Shown here piece by piece: positions 1 through 13,594 of a DNA stretch of 64,000 nt. The position numbers and the translations under genes are program-made. Where the stretch lies: assembly GCA_002104905.1 (NCBI GenBank), contig MCFE01000041.1, forward strand, positions 1-64,000, in the 5' to 3' direction. Origin of the DNA: Basidiobolus meristosporus CBS 931.73. Lineage: Eukaryota; Basidiobolomycota; Basidiobolomycetes; Basidiobolales; Basidiobolaceae. Position 1 is the stretch's first letter. Every line of letters starts with the position of its first letter. Below the pieces are notes generated by a model. That model was not told where the DNA came from, made no database searches, and saw only the letters and a list, made by a program, of their open reading frames with translations.

Positions 1-37
1 GGATTAAGTCCTGAGAGATCAGACTCCTCTACCTTAG

Positions 38-433
38 AACCAGATTATACCTCAGACTTCACCACTGCAACAATCCACTGATCAAGCTCTGGAAGAGAAC
101 TCACCACAGTACACCTGGCTCCTGCTGGAGAACATACTTGGAGATCTAGATGTCAAGAAGCCTGTAAGTTATATCACGCAGTCAGAAAAGCCCATGCTTG
201 CCTACCTGAAATACTTGACTGACTTTTGGCAGCAATATCTAAAGCAGCACACTCCCTTTATGATGAGCATCAATCAATATCATGTTCCCCTCATTAATGT
301 TGTTGATGGTGAATTCTTACCCCACTTGCTACCCCCCTTCCCACTGAACAGTGCCTTAAGCACTGAACAGCTATCATTTCTATATATTAACTTGAATACA
401 AATTCCCCTCAACTACACACTCTTGAATCATAG
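38..433 (+). pseudogene. Coding-like fragment at left edge, unidentified
   Basis: An open frame of about 131 codons runs from 38 to a stop at 431-433. It is preceded in frame by stops at 5-7 and 35-37 and has no plausible initiator before an internal ATG at 194. The first 80 bases are open in another frame, as expected of a frameshifted or spliced gene. The composition looks like protein (the stretch around DFWQQYLKQHTPF), but I do not recognise the family. It lies directly before an AT-rich repeat cluster, so a decayed transposon or gene remnant cut by the window edge is the best reading. Confidence 0.25.
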
Positions 434-1800
434 CTACAACAGTAGCACTGGCTTCTTTGTTTCAACTGAGTTAGGGATTTCACCTGTTGGTCACTGTCTC
501 TCCCCCAACCCTAACCCTAACAAATAAATATTTCACCAACATAGTGACATTCCCTCCCCCAAGACATAGATAACTTGGAAATATAGTACCACTCAGCATA
601 TCAACTCTCTGACCCAGCTTAAGAATAAGATACCTCTCAAACCTAACTCTCTAGAAATAACTTCAGATTAACTTGGCTTCATTATACTTATAAGTAAATA
701 AGATTTCACCACAATGGTGACTTTCCCTGCACTATGTTGTATGAGTCTTGGAGATATTGGAAGTGCTTGGGAGGACAAGTGAATTATGTGGTTTTCACTC
801 AATGATTTATTGAATGCAAAGTAATATTCATACTTTTACATGGTCTTGGCATAACAAACCTATGGAATAGGTGTTTGGAAGGTCACAAGTGCTGCAATAT
901 TCTGAGGAGTATTGGAAGTGATGTGGGGAACTAGAGGATTTACATGTTATTCACTTGTAGATTTATTGTTCAAAAGTATGGTATTTATACTTTGGATGAA
1001 GTAGAGCAAAAGAACATGTAGAGTTTGTTAAGGAAGGTCCCAAGAATATGTGTGCAAAGTTTGGGGGCTTTTGGACAACTTTGAGTAAGATCATAATCTG
1101 GGTACCAGATAATTTGGTGAAAATATTCCAAGTAAATTCCGACAAGAAATTTGGTCAGGACAGAATGCTAATCAAAGAACAAGATATATGTAACTAAGTT
1201 AGCATGAGTATTTTGGTGACAACTTAATAATTACAACAACAAGAACATGTGTGCAAAGTTTGGGGCTGTTTGGACAATTTTGAGAGTTTTCATGTTCAGG
1301 GTACCTGATATTTTGGTGAAAATATTCCAGGAAAATCCCAACAAGGAATTTGGTCAGTATTCTCTAGGATTTGAAGGTAATGATCTAAGTGACCAAGTTA
1401 GGTGAATGCTTAGGTGGAATTACAAATTTTTACAACACACCAACCTTAGTAATCTTTCTTGTAAGCTTTGACCAAATGGCATTTATCTAAAAAGCTACAT
1501 ATATAGCACTTGGCTTCTTAACATTGGGTTACTGAGCTAAGGATTTCACCTGTCATTAATTGTTACCCCCTCCTAGCCCTAAACCTTTCTAAGTCCTTTA
1601 GTTGTCCCTTTAGTACCACTCAACTCTATTATAACTCTTCTTGAACTTAGTGACTGCTATAATCAGCTTTGACCAAATGACTTTTCTTTTATTTGTGAAA
1701 GAGCTATCCATGTAGCACTTGGAATCTTTATTTTGAATAATTGAAATAGAGATTGCACATGTTGGTGATTGTAACCCTTCCCCTAACCCTACGATTTTAA
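431..1800. repeat. Cluster of two diverged repeat families, R1 and R2
   Basis: R1 (about 255 bp when complete) has copies at about 747-885 (head only), 903-1158 (complete) and 1240-1360 (tail only). Shared blocks include TATTGGAAGTG, GTGTGCAAAGTTTGGGG and TTGGTGAAAATATTCCA. R2 has copies at about 433-520, 1462-1585 and 1663-1795. It shares a TAGCACTTGG block, a GGATTTCACCTGT-like block and a CCCTAACCC-like end. Inverted R1 copies recur near 21.6-22.5 kb. No terminal inverted repeats or coding capacity were seen, so the element class is unknown. Confidence 0.65.
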
Positions 1801-2549
1801 GGAGAATCAATGTTTAAAGTTGAATTCGTAATCATTCCCCGTGTGGCATCCACTTAACATTTGGACTGGTTTTAGCTGAAGGCTATTCCACTTCCGAACT
1901 GCCGTGGTAAAGCCACCAGATTTCTAAATATAGATTTCATGTACGTTCCTGTGTGATAACATTCTTCCATGCTATGTTTGGTTAAAAGGTAGCTATTCGG
2001 TACGGCATATTGACCTTGAACTTGAAAACCCAGGTAGCAAATTACCATTCCAGGGATCATGAAAAAAGGTCAGACTATCAACAAGATGCTGAGTATACGA
2101 TTTTTCTTTCCATCCTCAATAGTAAAACGTACTCAATATTTACAAAGGCTGGAGCAAGCACTAGCCGAGTGGCCTTGCAACAGCTAGAAGTGCCTAAAGC
2201 CAAAGTACTACGGTGGTCTCCGTGAGTGGATTGGGAAGTTTTTTCTCGCTTTTCTTGACGCTTGTTCCGCAACCTTGACATTAACGCAACCTTATATGCA
2301 TAAAATCTAGAACTCTTTCTTCAAACCATTTGTGAGGTTGAGCATTCACCATCGATGTGTTACGAATAATTTTCGCATGGCTTGCACAAGCGCAATAAGC
2401 GGCCAGCGTAACCTTGGTCTTCGATTTATGAACGGGATTCGGTACCGATTAAATGGCGGGTAATCATTCAGGATCTTCATTGAATATAGTTTAGCCACAA
2501 TGTCAATCCAAGAATGTATTCGCAGATCTAGCCAATTGCCAATCCAGGA
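1800..2549. other. Intergenic region upstream of L-serine dehydratase
   Basis: Several short ORFs below 75 codons overlap each other here, and none has recognisable content. It probably holds the promoter and 5' leader of the plus-strand gene that starts at 2550. Nothing specific was identified. Confidence 0.4.
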
Positions 2550-4334
2550 TTGTATTTGTCCTGCCAGCATATAAGCACTCGGTTTGCCGTTTTCTCGGCT
2601 GCAATGTTCTTTCCAGTATTTTCAAAATGCCATGGGGCACATGTTGCTACAAGCTTATTTCGTTACCAACCTCTGCGCAGATTCTCCTCGACACCTACTT
2701 TCAGCGCAATATCTGAAGCACAATGCTGCGAGGACGATGATGTAGAGACCAAACACGGAGTCGTCTCTACCTTTGATATGTTTTCGATTGGCGTAGGGCC
2801 CTCCTCGAGGTATTCTTGTGGCAACTATGTATAGAACCATAAGTCTCCGTGTTCAACTAACCAAATACCCCTCTACAGTCATACTGTCGGGCCTATGCGT
2901 GCAGGTAAAATGTTCGTTGAAGAGCTGACTAGCCGCGGAATCCTTGAAAAAGTAAAAAAACTACGCATTGATTTGTATGGCTCTCTTGCTCTTACCGGTG
3001 TAGGCCATGCCACTCCAGAAGCAACGCTTATGGGAATAGAGGGGGAGTCCCCGGAGACTGTGGACACCAGTACGATCAAGTCCAGAGTGAAGACAATGGA
3101 AGATACAGAGATCATCCATCTAGATGGCATAAAAAAGATAAGGTTCAAACCGAGAGATGACTTACGCTTTCACTACTTTGAGAGCTTACCACATCATCCA
3201 AATGGTATGAGGTGCACTGTATATGATGAGAACGGAGATTTGCTGGCTACAAATGAATATTTTTCCATCGGTGGCGGCTTTATTTATCAAGAAAAATCCA
3301 ATGTAGCAGGCGCGGGTAATGCAAATGTCTACCTTCGAGGTGTGCATCCGAAAAAACCAAGTATTGTACTACCATTTCAAACCTCTCAGGAACTAATGGA
3401 AATATGCAACCGACAAAATATGACTATCGCGCAGGTAGTATACGAAAATGAGCTACAGTGGCGATCTGCGGATGAAATCAAAGAAAAACTCTTTTCCATT
3501 TGGAATGTCATGGATCTCTCTATTAAGAATGGCTGCTTTTCAAGTGAGAAGTATCTTCCTGGCCGTCTCAAGGCTCAACGCCGTGCACCAGTATTGTACC
3601 AAAAACTGCTTCGTGGTCTATACCCCTCCACCGATACCAATCAGCTCAGACCTGTTGGCGGTAATCCCCTTGTCGAGCATTTCGAGCCGTTTTCTCTCAG
3701 TAAGACTACTCTACCTAAACGCCATACTAAGCGTCTCTCGCTTCCGGCGCTGGACTATCTTTCGGTCTACGCCATAGCCGTTAACGAAGAGAATGCTGCT
3801 GGAGGTCGCGTAGTTACTGCGCCAACAAACGGTGCAGCTGGTGTGATACCTGCAGTGCTTAAATACTATCTCGAATTTATATCTGAGGATCCAGAAACGG
3901 ATGTCATGGAATTCTTACTTACTTCCGCCGCTATTGGTATGCTCTACAAGCGTGGTGCTAGTATTAGCGCCGCGGAGGTGGGTTGCCAAGGAGAAGTTGG
4001 TGTGGCTTGCAGTATGAGTGCTGCCGGTTTTGCTGCCGTAATGGGTGGTACACCGAAGCAAGTTGAAAACGCAGCAGAAATTGGTATGGAACATAACCTT
4101 GGATTGACCTGCGATCCGATTGATGGTCTCGTACAAATACCCTGCATAGAGAGAAACGCGCTTGGAGCTGTCAAGGCTGTTACTGCAGCTCAATTGGCCC
4201 TTCATGGGGATGGATTGCACAGGGTTGCTCTTGATCAAGTGATCAAGTCTATGAAACAAACTGGACTAGATATGCAATCGAAATATAAAGAGACTTCTCA
4301 GGGAGGGCTGGCAGTCAACGTACCAGCATGCTAA
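2550..4334 (+). CDS. L-serine dehydratase (L-serine ammonia-lyase), bacterial-type iron-sulphur, single chain, probably mitochondrial
   Basis: This enzyme deaminates L-serine to pyruvate and ammonia using a 4Fe-4S cluster. There are two exons, 2550-2809 and 2879-4334 (intron 69 nt), giving 571 aa. Splicing rebuilds the family signature [13 protein letters not shown] exactly across the junction, which confirms the intron. Cluster cysteine candidates lie in [18 protein letters not shown] and IPCIERN near the C-terminus. The first ~50 residues are basic and hydroxylated with an [11 protein letters not shown] stretch, like a mitochondrial presequence. An in-frame ATG at 2604 is an alternative start. 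Most fungi use PLP-dependent serine dehydratases, so this iron-sulphur type is notable. The domain order (beta domain, then catalytic alpha domain) matches fused bacterial SdaA-type enzymes. Confidence 0.93.
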
Positions 4335-6058
4335 ACCACTACGCTTTAACATATCCCAGAGGATGCACCCCTTTTAAGGATTGTACTACAGTCCAATGTA
4401 TATAATAGACTCCCTCTCATAATAATGGATATAGCCAGATGAAGGATACTTGCAAACCTACCATAGGCAACGCTCAATCTATTCATATTAAGCTAGACTG
4501 TGCTCAAAGAATGCCAATAAACAAGGGTGGTTGGTGGTAAATGCCTACTCGACGAAATTAGAGTCACAAAAGCCCGTCTCGAGTTGATAGGTCAGCGCCA
4601 GATGCACTAATCGCCAAAACTCGCAATGGCTGCTCAAATGACACATCACAAGGCGTTACCCAAGGGCTGAACAACACTCTCAGAAACTATAAACCGCCGA
4701 TCACCATCTGATACACCTAGATCTCGCAACATCAATACTGCTTACCAGTGGAAGGTAGAGAGATAATAGAGAAAGAGATGAGTGGATTGGCTAACGATGC
4801 GCTGTGTTGCGAGTGTATCAAGAACTAGATAGATGTATTTGATTAGTATGCTGAGAACTACACTGGCTAGTTTTCAAACTTGACCAATATCTTACTAGTT
4901 AAAAAGAGTTATAGTTATCGATCTGATTCATTGTATATATGGATTCCCATTTTTCCATATTTCATCCCTTTATACTCCAAGCACTTATAAATAGCATAGT
5001 CTGAGCCCAACCGATGAACCATCTCTACTTCAACAATACTGCGTTAGTGAGGATGGAACCCGCTCTGGTTCTGGTGACCACCTGGTTGCAATTCGTTTTA
5101 TCCTATGGGAGGACTTTCATTGGGCTTTGATACCACTCAGTATTTAGAGTGTTGCGACCAATATACTTGCATAATATTACTACCAATGTTCTGTGTCAAT
5201 CCGAAACTACCTGCACTTTTCATGGTGTCAAATAAAAGCATAGCCAAGCCGTGTTTCAAATCGGCTCACTGTTGGTACTTCACGAAGTGTGGATGAACGC
5301 ACTTCGCCCTCAAGTCTGCAGGTCGGTGGGTGTGGCAATAGAAGAACCATTTGAGGACCGAACGATACATTTAACAACAGAGAAATACTTGGTATGCCAT
5401 TTTTGGATATAGTGGGTGATTTATTGGACAGGACATATCATTGTCGGATTTTTGAGCACTGGATTATATGAGTACTGAAGCGCCTATTGTGATCATTCTA
5501 CGGTATGTTCCTCGTGCTCAAATAATACCCAAGGCACAGCTGGACTAATATCGCTCTTTGTCAATTGCTTCATATGGTATCATCGTGAATGTATAAGGTC
5601 GCGTCAATCATCTGAACAACTGGACAACAAACACTGGCATCCATATAATACACCTTTGTATATATGCTCCTGAAGCATATATTCAAATGAAGGCCACAAC
5701 ACGGTTATGATTGGATATCAATTAATTAAGAACGAACACCAACTTTAAAATATCCATATCAACCATTAAACTTTGCTCAATTAAGCAAATGACATTTAAG
5801 GATGTCACTCATACCCCAAGGGTATTCACTAGTACATGGCATTAATGTCTTAAATATGAAGCCACGGGTTATCGGTGATTTTTACTGACTATTTCGAAGA
5901 GACATAAAACGCAGGCACCTTTGGTATTGTCTAGCCTTTTGTCCTTAATCCAGTTTTCATAATTACTCCTGTATAATTCTTCCACTTAACCTTGGATTAT
6001 TTCCTTTTAACCCAGTCAATCCTTCCAAATTGAACTTCACGACAAGATCATAGTAACC
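4335..6058. other. Intergenic, no gene seen
   Basis: This 1.7 kb, AT-rich stretch has no ORF with recognisable content and no repeat shared with the R1/R2 clusters that I could find. It contains the 3' flank of the serine dehydratase and the promoter of the kinase gene. Confidence 0.4.
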
Positions 6059-8688
6059 ATGTTGACTTCGGTAAAATTCAATTCTGAACCATTCGAAGAT
6101 AGCGTAGCCTAAGCACTCTTGAGACCCCGCTAATAGTTTTTGACTGCTAGGCTGCTGAAACTGATCCCGACAAGATATATACAGTATTAGAAAAATTGGG
6201 CAGCGGCTCCTTTGGCACCGTTTACAAAGGGTAAAATAAGTCTCTTATCTTGTTGTGGTTGCATCTAAAATTTTTCCCTTCCCTTTTCCTCTCAACTTCC
6301 TACTCAAAGAATACATAACGAGTCTAAACAGCTAGTAGCAATAAAAAAGATTGACCTAGAGACTGCTGAAGACGATATAACCGACATTCAACAAGAGATT
6401 GCCCTACTATCACAGTGTAATTCCGACTACATTACGCGGTATTATCACTCTTACGTCAAAGGATTTAAACTCTGGATTGGTAAATAGGCTTAGATATTAT
6501 CATACGCTGAATATGACAGCACTATTTCGATACTAACGATTTATTTTAGTAATGGAATATATGTCAGGTGGCTCTTGTCTAGATTTGGTAAACGCTACTT
6601 CTATTTGTATATACTGTCTCCGGATGAGCTTTGATGGATCAATGGATTTGCTGGCCTTCCCGAGGGGAAGAAAATAACATTGCTAAATTTTATTTCAGCT
6701 CAAACCAGGCCCTTTTCCAGAACCATTGATCGCTGTCACAGTGCGCGAATTGTTGATGGGTTTGGATTACTTACATTCGGAGGGGAAAATCCATCGAGAT
6801 ATAAAATGTATGCCTTCTTGTGACTGTCGTTGTGCAAAATGAGCTACTGACCTTGTTCATAGGTGCCAATATCCTACTCTCTGAGTTTGGAAATGTGAAA
6901 TTAGGTAAGTGCTTCATTTTTCATGGTCTGGATATCGATGCAGTTCTCTAAGCGGTTGGTTTACAGCTGACTTTGGTGTAGCAGCGCAATTGGCGCATCA
7001 GAAAAGTCAACGCCGAACCTTTGTGGGGACTCCGGTACGCATGCGAAATAGTGAAATCTCATTTGTGCACAATAATTTACTGATTCTACAATAGTTCTGG
7101 ATGGCACCTGAAGTCATTCAACAAACTGGTTACGATTCAAAGGTAAGTAGGGAATAGAACTTCCTCTTAGCGGTGTGCTGATCGCTTATTCTCCAATGTT
7201 AGGCTGATATCTGGTCGTTGGGCATTACCGCAATCGAGATGGCTCAAGGACAACCACCATTTGCAGATCATCATCCAATGCGGGTGCTCTTTATGATTCC
7301 GAAGAATAAGCCGCCAGTATTGGAGGGCAATTTCTCACCAGAATTCAAGGATTTTGTCTCTTTATGCCTCACCAAAAACCCTAACGAAGTATGATTCCGC
7401 TAATCCCACTGGTCTCCATTTCTATAATTAATGTGAGCTTTCATGGGTACAGAGACCTTCAGCGAAAGAGCTTCTCAAACATCCATTTATCAATAACTCT
7501 CGAAAAGGCGTCTCCTGTCTGCAAGAGTTAATTGAGCAATACGAGCAATGGAAAATCCTGGAAAACGAAGATGACTCATTTGCAGAAAGTTGGCGCACAC
7601 CGTAAGTGTTCTGCTTACGTCAGGTTGATACTGTGCTAAAATGCAACGTATATATTAGAACTTTGGAGACTGAGGAGAATTACTATATGTCTTGGGACTT
7701 CGACACAATCCGAATGATCCATAAGACCGTTAAAGAGCTGGGTCCTGGTACAAGAGTATGATTATGCATGATGCTCTTATCACGATGCTCAGGTTGGACT
7801 AATTCGCCTCGCACTTTGATGTAGACCTCGGTAATATCTGAAGCAACTATATCACTAGCTGAGGTAGAACGATTCTTTGACGCTACCAGTGCTATAGATT
7901 GGTAAGAGATATTTAATATCAAACCTAATCCGTTGATTTTTTTAATAGAAATCTATTTAGGTCCGAAACTGTTAAGCCTGGGAATTTTCAGTTACCAGGC
8001 GGTGAGACTGGCGATCGTAATAAGCGAATTGCGGAGCTGGAGGAGACTGGCCGGAATCTTGCAAACTACGTAGTCCTTCCTACAGTAGTAAAGGTTAGAA
8101 CTACCTACTTGCTTGTCTAGATGTCCAGCTTACTAAGGGACGGAATTGTGCAGGTGAAGAAGCAGAATCCTGACGCAACAAATCCGCTGAATATGATAGC
8201 TATGGGATTTGAGCAATTGAAGCAGACAAAGCCTGATGTGGTTGAGGAGATGATTACCGAATTATGGGAAAATTTAAAAAGGTATTGGGGTTTATCAAAT
8301 GACTTTCCAAATACGGAATACTTGTTGCCGTCTGACCATCACGCTGACCATCACTCATAGGAATCCTGAACTTTATTCTAATATCAACAAAACTGGAACA
8401 TGGAAATATGGAAGTCAACGTAGTCAACGTCAGAACCTTCCATCGTTTCAGGGCCAAAATTCCTATGGAAACGATACTCAACACACTACCGCCACCACCG
8501 TGACTGGTGTATCAATGTCTTCGGTGATAATCAAGGAAGATGAGCCAATTGTATCACCAACGGCTAACCTACTAAACCCACTATCGCCAACAAAGGGAAA
8601 TCTCCCAGCCAACACTGAACCGGCTACTCCAAAGAACTCCTTTGTAGATTTTTTGATGAATGGACTTGGGCTCAGATGGGGCAACTAA
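6059..8688 (+). CDS. STE20-family germinal-centre kinase (GCK; MST3/4-Nak1-Sid1 type)
   Basis: This is a predicted Ser/Thr kinase of 551 aa in 15 exons: 6059-6070, 6151-6230, 6310-6479, 6550-6587, 6699-6807, 6863-6904, 6967-7034, 7095-7142, 7203-7388, 7453-7601, 7659-7747, 7859-7901, 7961-8093, 8121-8281, 8361-8688. Visible motifs in order are the glycine loop [21 protein letters not shown] (catalytic Lys), [21 protein letters not shown], the activation segment [15 protein letters not shown], and [12 protein letters not shown]. The kinase domain starts almost at the N-terminus and the C-terminal half is non-kinase, as in GCK group III. The 12-nt first exon and the 7748-7858 intron (donor GTACAA) are the least certain parts. 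Family members work with striatin (STRIPAK) or in septation/polarity pathways. Confidence 0.9.
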
Positions 8689-9224
8689 CTCCACCCAACA
8701 CATACTTTAAACAGGTGATACAGTGAGTACATCTTTACCTTCATGGAACTTCTTAATAAATCGAATCATCCATCATGTTGCACGAATCCAAAACGAGTTG
8801 AAAATGGCTGATTCTTGTCGTATCTTTTACGTGTGCAGACGAAGGATGCACAGAAGACAAGTGCAAAGGAACACTTGAGATTCCCTGTAAACCTAGCATA
8901 AAATGTTTATTGTTTAAATTGTCGTATACGTGTAATGGGTGAATGGTTTAGTAGCTACAAGATTTCTGTATATACTATCCACACATTCATAGCAAACAAC
9001 AATTTGGGAAGAAGCTGAATGCGTCAAGGTACACACCAAACTAAATGTGAGAACCAGTTGAGAAAGGATGGAAATACCAGCACTATGAAGAGTACCGTAA
9101 TTTCAATGAAGCGGCATGTAGTATGTAGACGGGTTGGAGATTAATGACAGAAGTATATCAACCAAGTAAAGCTCCTGGGCCTGCATATATACATAAGACA
9201 AACATTCAGAAAGGAGCCAATCCT
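8689..9224. other. Convergent intergenic region
   Basis: This is shared 3' flanking sequence of the kinase (+) and ATG8 (-). No ORF or RNA gene could be supported. Confidence 0.4.
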
Positions 9225-9759
<535 letters not shown>

Positions 9760-11023
9760 CTTTGAAAGTACGTATAGAGTTTAGTGAGATGTGGGCGGCA
9801 AAAAAGAGAGCTTAGAGTTGGCTTTAAGGGAGCGAGAATATGAAGGTGGCGTAGTTATAGATATTCCTTCTTTGCTAGCGTTTATTGGGTAACTTGAGAT
9901 ACCAAGGGTTCTACGAAAATGGGAGGGAGTAGGAAGATATAAAGGACCTCGACAGGTAAAATAAGGGGACCTGAATGTAAAACAAAAAGGGATTTAACAA
10001 TCTGAATTACAGTGGGACCCCTTACTTGATCAATTGGTAAGTGGTAATCACCATATTTAGAAGCAAATGACCAGCACAGCCCTTGATTGCGGTAAAAATT
10101 GATTGGTAGGAATTACGTCGTAAGGAGTCAACAGGAATTATTTTCATTTATTAGCATGTCACCCTAGTCACCACATTGATGCACAGCTTTGTTGATCTTT
10201 GATTATTATCACCGCAAGAGAAATTGGTCGACTGGCTCAGCCACCCATGGACTGCCGCTAAGTAATTGTGGGCATGATGAATGCGAATATAATGCCTTCT
10301 GTTCAACAATTGATCACGTGCTTTTGAGACAGTCACATTCGCCATGGGGGGGGGGTTTATTACAGGTCAGTGGTAATCAGCATTTAGCTTGCGGTAACTT
10401 CTGAACACTAAACCATGCCTTTCAAAGGATGTCGTTTCCTCTCTGGATTATTGGATAGCGCCTTCGACATCCCCTGTTGCTAGTATAATCACGAATTGTG
10501 TTTTTGTCTAGTATGTCACCTGGCTGATAAATCCATCTGCCGTAGCTAGTCCCAGCACTCGATTAACAAAGAGGGCATTTGTCCAATGGCTGCATCCATC
10601 AATATTGATATATCAAGTGGTTCTCGAATATTGAAATGTTTGTGGCAGTATGGTGCACATGAAGCCGATACAAAGAAGCCGAACTTCCGCCATTGACCGA
10701 ATCATTCATTTCGGCGACCAAACGGAAACTTGCATCGTTTTATCGAGAGCATTCTACATTTCATCTAATAGAGCGTTTTTACTCCACCCTTAATTATCCT
10801 TTACTCTAGTGTGTTTGTAACTCAGTCATTTTTGTTCTGGGACTTTCATTATTGTATTCTTCTACAGTAGTCTCAACAAATACCACTCGAGTCTGTGCAT
10901 ACCTGGACAATCTGGCTATATTTATTACCCACTCTATAAACCGATTCAAGTCATCACCATATCTGTGACAGTAATTTCCTAAGTTTGAGAGATCTGGGGT
11001 TTAAAAGATAGCCATAGTGCATT
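9760..11023. other. Divergent intergenic region, ATG8 / VPS9
   Basis: The promoters of ATG8 (-) and VPS9 (+) must lie here. A run of about 10 G occurs near 10345. Short ORFs at 10151-10404 overlap on both strands and show no recognisable content. Confidence 0.4.
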
Positions 11024-13594
11024 ATGGATTCTAGAGAGCCTTTGACTTCCTCCACAACCACGGCACCCATGGGGCAGGAGGAGAAAAGCTTATTGGAATC
11101 GATGCAGGTGAAGTTGAACATCACTATACCTGGGCGAAGTGAATCTTCCGATTTGCCTGAGGATAATCCGTGGGCGGACTGTCCTCCTAGTCCTCTCTCC
11201 CAGAAATACATTGATTCTATTCACCGGCTAGAAAATGTGTAGGTTTTTCTGCAACTTTTTGGATTGATCTCATTGTCTGATTGGTTTACAAGCAAAAGTG
11301 TTCTAAACTTGCCATCATATTCATAGTGAAACTAATGAGGTCGAGACGCCACACACCCCTACGGACTCACCTACTGCCGAATTGCCTGCTCACTCTGCGA
11401 GCCTAACTTGGGAGAACTCCTTTCATACGCACACGGAGAGTACTAATGCTGACATCTCTACCGAGTACTCTACTTCCCCAATCTCGGCACCCGGTAATTT
11501 GGCTAAATTCAACACTAGCACACATATAGTTGTAGGTACTAACACCCACTTAGAGGTCCCTTCAGTACCAGTAAGGTTGATTGGAAAAAAGACCGAGTCG
11601 CCGCCTGATAACAAGAGTAAAACCCCAAACTCATGTAATCTCTCGTCGGACTCGAAAGAAATACCTGGGCCATATTCGGGGTTTTCTAGCCCAGTACTAA
11701 GTGATGGGTCGGACGGTGGTAGAAATATTACTCCAGGGCCATCTTCACATCAGGATCCAGAACGATTTGAGTACAATCGTTTTCTAGAGCAAATGCGTGA
11801 CAAAAACGCGGCTGTTGTGGCTCGCTACTTGAAAAGGTAGGAAGAATGATCATGTGGGTGTAGCGCCTGTGTAAACTAAAACATTGGCGCAGTTTTCTAA
11901 GAGATTTTGGTCGCAAACCTCTATCCGTCAACGAGCAAATCAAAACCATTCACGAGTTTCTTGATGTAAGTCAGACCTGAAATACAGAAGACGCGCAAAC
12001 TAATAGATTAGCTACACAGAGCATATCACTGAAGATGCAAGGATGTGAGCTCTGGCAAAATGCGACAGAGAAAGAATTTGAAAACGCTACTGAAGGAATG
12101 GAAAAGTTGGTCATGAACCGACTTTATAAATAGTAAGAGAATGTCTACGTTTCTTCCGAGGGCACAAATCCTTACCGGAACTAGTGCTTTTTGTCCAGTC
12201 ACTACCGACGACGCGGAAAAAGACGAGGTGTTAAGTCAAAGAATTCAACTCTACAGATGGGTTCGCGAAGAGCATCTCGATATTCCTGCCAATAGTCATA
12301 ACGAATCATTCTTGCAATTTGCTCAAGCCGGTAGGCATTTCCCTGTCCTCCCCCCTGCTATCGTCGATGCTAATAATAGGGTGTACCTAGAGCTATTGAA
12401 AATGAACCATTACAAAGCCCCGCGCGATAAGCTAATATGCATTCTGAACTGTTGCATCATCATCTTTGATATCCTTTTTACTGTTTACTGCCGCCTCGCG
12501 AAAACCCATGTGCACCAACATCTTTAACTCTGATCTACGATTGTTAAAGCATTTGAATACCGACACCAGCGCCGATAGATTCCTGCCGGTTCTGATTCTG
12601 GTAGTCATTAGAGCCAATCCATCAAAACTCATCTCCAATGTACAGTATGTACCGTCATACTTAGCTGCTTACCTGGTCATCCCGCTCATACATTCTTAGA
12701 TATATTTCGCGCTTCAGGAACCCAGACAAACTCCAATCCGAAGCAGGTTATTACTTGACCAATCTGGTATGTTTCCTTTGCATGGCGTGTAGGTTAGTGC
12801 GATTGATGATTAATGGCCTGTCAGATGGGAGCAATCTCCTTCATTGAAAGTATGGATTGCAAGTCGCTCTCTATTTCCGTGGATGAGTTCAACCGGTATT
12901 GTGCTCTAATCTATCTCAGCTGTGAGATGCGCCACTCACGATTCTCTGCCGTTACAGACACATTGACCAAACGGTAGAGGAAATTTCCCCCAAGCAAACC
13001 CTACCGGAGCCGCTAAGCCGATCATTAAGCTGTGATACTTCCATCAATGCGATTTCTACCCCTAATCAGAAGAATCCTCGGCATTCATTTGAGCCGTCTA
13101 GCAAATCCCACTCACTTCGCCAGAGTGCTCGTCCTGCTAGTACAATATCTCGTTTCCTCTCCGATATCGAAAGCGAAGATGCTGTTACCATCAAAACCCC
13201 CAGCAGATCTCAACCTACGTCAACACACCCAACGCCTTATAGATTGCCCAGAAGTGGCGATAAGCCCAGTATCTCTAGTCTTCGTGAAGCGAGAGGCTTT
13301 AACAGCCTATCCTCACCGCTAAGTGCACGAAAAAGATCCTCCACTGTTGGCCCAACTTATCCAACCACGCCCCTTCGGAAATCGCCTACGTCTGAAAGAA
13401 CACCAGGTTCTTCGGTGGATTATAGTAAAGCATTGGCCATCCTAAAGGATATGTTCACCACTATCGATCCAGCGACTTGTGAATCCATTCTTCACGCTAA
13501 CAAGGGTCATCTGCAGCCATCCATTGAAGCTTTATTAGACATTTCTACCAAAAACATGGTGGCATCCAGTGTGGAGATGAATCAGTTTCACTAA
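11024..13594 (+). CDS. VPS9: Vps9-type Rab5 guanine nucleotide exchange factor with CUE domain
   Basis: This protein activates endosomal Rab5-family GTPases. Ten exons (11024-11238, 11327-11836, 11893-11965, 12020-12132, 12185-12330, 12391-12482, 12550-12644, 12700-12766, 12825-12895, 12958-13594) give 672 aa. The N-terminal ~235 residues are Ser/Thr/Pro-rich and poorly conserved. A helical-bundle region follows, then the VPS9 domain with ITTDD-like VTTDDAEKDEVL, WVREEHLDIP, APRDKLICILNCC, SADRFLPVLI and NPSKLISNVQYI. The last ~50 residues form a CUE ubiquitin-binding domain (LAILKDMFTTIDPATCESIL, HLQPSIEALLDIS). The 12483-12549 intron has a weak acceptor (AAAG) and is the least certain junction. 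The Ser-rich linker before the CUE domain probably varies between species. Confidence 0.92.

Noticed and set aside
507-521. Telomere end at the left edge
   Set aside because: Only two CCCTAA units are present inside a repeat copy; there is no terminal array.
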